Below are positions 63,169-64,000 of a DNA stretch of 64,000 nucleotides, one piece after another. Each line of letters starts with the position of its first letter. The first letter of the stretch is position 1. Under the pieces are notes generated by a model. That model was given only the letters and a program-made list of their open reading frames with translations, was not told the origin of the DNA and did not search any database. The DNA is taken from NCBI RefSeq assembly GCF_007828955.1, contig NZ_VIVR01000001.1, positions 620,001 through 684,000 of the forward strand. The letters run 5' to 3'. The position numbers and the translations under genes are program-made. Source of the stretch: Kitasatospora atroaurantiaca (lineage in GTDB: Bacteria; Actinomycetota; Actinomycetes; Streptomycetales; Streptomycetaceae).

Positions 63169-64000
63169 TCGGCTCAGGGGATCGTCCGAGTGGGGCGGTG
63201 AGCCGAAACGTGCCAGGCAGTGCCAGACTTTCTTGAGGTCCTGCTGGTCGTGGCGGCCCGTACGGGCGGCGTCCCCGATGATCCGAGGGTCGAGCCGGCC
63301 GTCCGCCGCGATCTCGGCGCCCAGGTCGACGTACTCCTGCCCGCGGTACTCCGGGTGGCGTCGCAGCTCCGCAACAGTGAGCCGGAATCCGGCGTGCCAC
63401 TCGACGGGGCACGGAAGCAGGCGGGCCGCAGCCTCGACTGGCGTGCCGCGATAGCTGGGGTCTAGGACCAAGGCCTCGACGTGGCGGTCGAGCCTGACCG
63501 GTCCGTGTATCTGCGCCTCGATGTGGCCGTCCAGGGCGTCGTGGCCGTCCACCTCCGCCGCCTCGATCAGCGAGAAGCGGTGCGCGACGCCGAAGTCCGA
63601 TGGTTCGGCCGAGCTGTCCGGGTAGCAGAAGGTCGCTCGTGGGAGGGTCTCGGCGGTCAGCCTGAAGTGTGCGGAACCGAACCGCGGTGCCCCGCCGGCG
63701 GGCGCTCGCCGGTAGTTCAGCGCGCCGTAGACGGGACGCTCCTGAACGGGCGCGTCGTCATACGCGCCGCCGAAGATCCGGCTCTCCCAGCGCCATCGGT
63801 CACCGCCGGGGTAGGCGGTCAGGCCCCCGTTGCTGGTCCCAGTCACGAACTGCGAGTGGTAGACGCCGTCCTCGGCCAGCTTGAGCAGGATCAGCCGGTC
63901 GCCCGCCAGGCGGTCGGGGTGGAGGTTCATTGTCAGCCGCAGCCCGGGGTCGAGCGGCCCACCTGAGGACTGGGACTCGACGTGGCGCAGCGCTCGCTCC
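63166..64000 (-). CDS. DUF3626 domain protein; N terminus beyond right edge
   Basis: An open frame runs from the right edge to the stop at 63166 (at least 277 residues). It is not limited to the internal ATG at 63930, because ERALRHVESQSSGGPLDPGL precedes it in frame. The DUF3626 pattern is NLHPDRL, DGVYHSQFVTGTSNGGLTAY, GGDRWRWESRIFGGAYDDAP and YGALNYRRAPAGGAPRFGSA. Family function is unknown. The stop overlaps a potential start of the LRV gene, suggesting a coupled pair. Confidence 0.82.
   Translation of the reverse strand, partial: ERALRHVESQSSGGPLDPGLRLTMNLHPDRLAGDRLILLKLAEDGVYHSQFVTGTSNGGLTAYPGGDRWRWESRIFGGAYDDAPVQERPVYGALNYRRAPAGGAPRFGSAHFRLTAETLPRATFCYPDSSAEPSDFGVAHRFSLIEAAEVDGHDALDGHIEAQIHGPVRLDRHVEALVLDPSYRGTPVEAAARLLPCPVEWHAGFRLTVAELRRHPEYRGQEYVDLGAEIAADGRLDPRIIGDAARTGRHDQQDLKKVWHCLARFGSPPHSDDPLSR

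Overview
The window is high-G+C actinobacterial DNA, most consistent with Streptomyces or a close relative such as Kitasatospora. The evidence is strong G/C bias at third codon positions, GTG starts, SARP and LuxR/LAL regulators, a melC1-melC2 tyrosinase pair, a MurT/GatD pair, F420-type oxidoreductases and three copies of the GGGGCGCGGGGAACTGCGCG inverted-repeat element that is common in that genus. There are no rRNA genes, no intact tRNA genes, no CRISPR array and no intact transposase.

Region 1 (1-20 kb) is accessory and partly decayed. It opens with an unrecognised minus-strand protein that runs off the left edge (1-1469) and a divergent FAD oxidoreductase (1892-3307). A gene graveyard follows (3343-4633) with the N-terminal stub of an acyl-CoA dehydrogenase and of a lipase-like gene. 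Next come a 17-residue repeat protein (4634-5137) and an orphan peptide-binding lipoprotein (5388-7019). A run of small stress and signalling genes spans 8-14 kb: tandem universal stress protein, SpoIIE-type phosphatase, PRC-barrel protein, short hydrophobic protein and DUF5994. Two decayed 3' ends of a beta-glucosidase gene (7337-7498, 14399-14560) and two tRNA fragments (9282-9308, 14231-14271) are scattered here. An aldehyde dehydrogenase and a 997-residue LuxR/LAL regulator close the region.

Region 2 (20-34 kb) holds an intact GH1 beta-glucosidase divergent from its probable TetR repressor across a palindromic operator, then DUF1918, DedA, a PIG-L deacetylase with a dinucleotide-binding oxidoreductase, and glmS. 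Two unusual proteins sit here: a secreted cysteine-pair repeat protein (27814-28926) and a membrane-ACT-GNAT fusion (30544-31929). murT-gatD (lipid II amidation) follows, and with glmS it serves cell-wall synthesis.

Region 3 (34-50 kb) has pfkA, the melanin pair melC1-melC2, a DinB-like protein, a second SpoIIE phosphatase with PAS and GAF domains, a Tat-exported PHP-type hydrolase and a Uma2 nuclease-fold protein. It also holds a compact sulfur operon on the minus strand: BTAD/SARP-type regulator, sulfite-oxidase-like molybdoenzyme, metallo-beta-lactamase/double-rhodanese protein and thiosulfate sulfurtransferase. Together these could oxidise persulfide or thiosulfate sulfur through sulfite to sulfate.

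Region 4 (50-64 kb) has a TetR/MFS efflux pair with a triple GAAC-N3-GTTC operator over a near-consensus promoter, a DUF2254 membrane protein, and the full urease operon ureABCFGD. After these come a SigE-family sigma factor with a membrane-anchored partner, two F420-type oxidoreductases, a Nudix hydrolase, a tiny secreted peptide, a cupin, an LRV repeat gene with a broken 5' end, and a DUF3626 gene that runs off the right edge.
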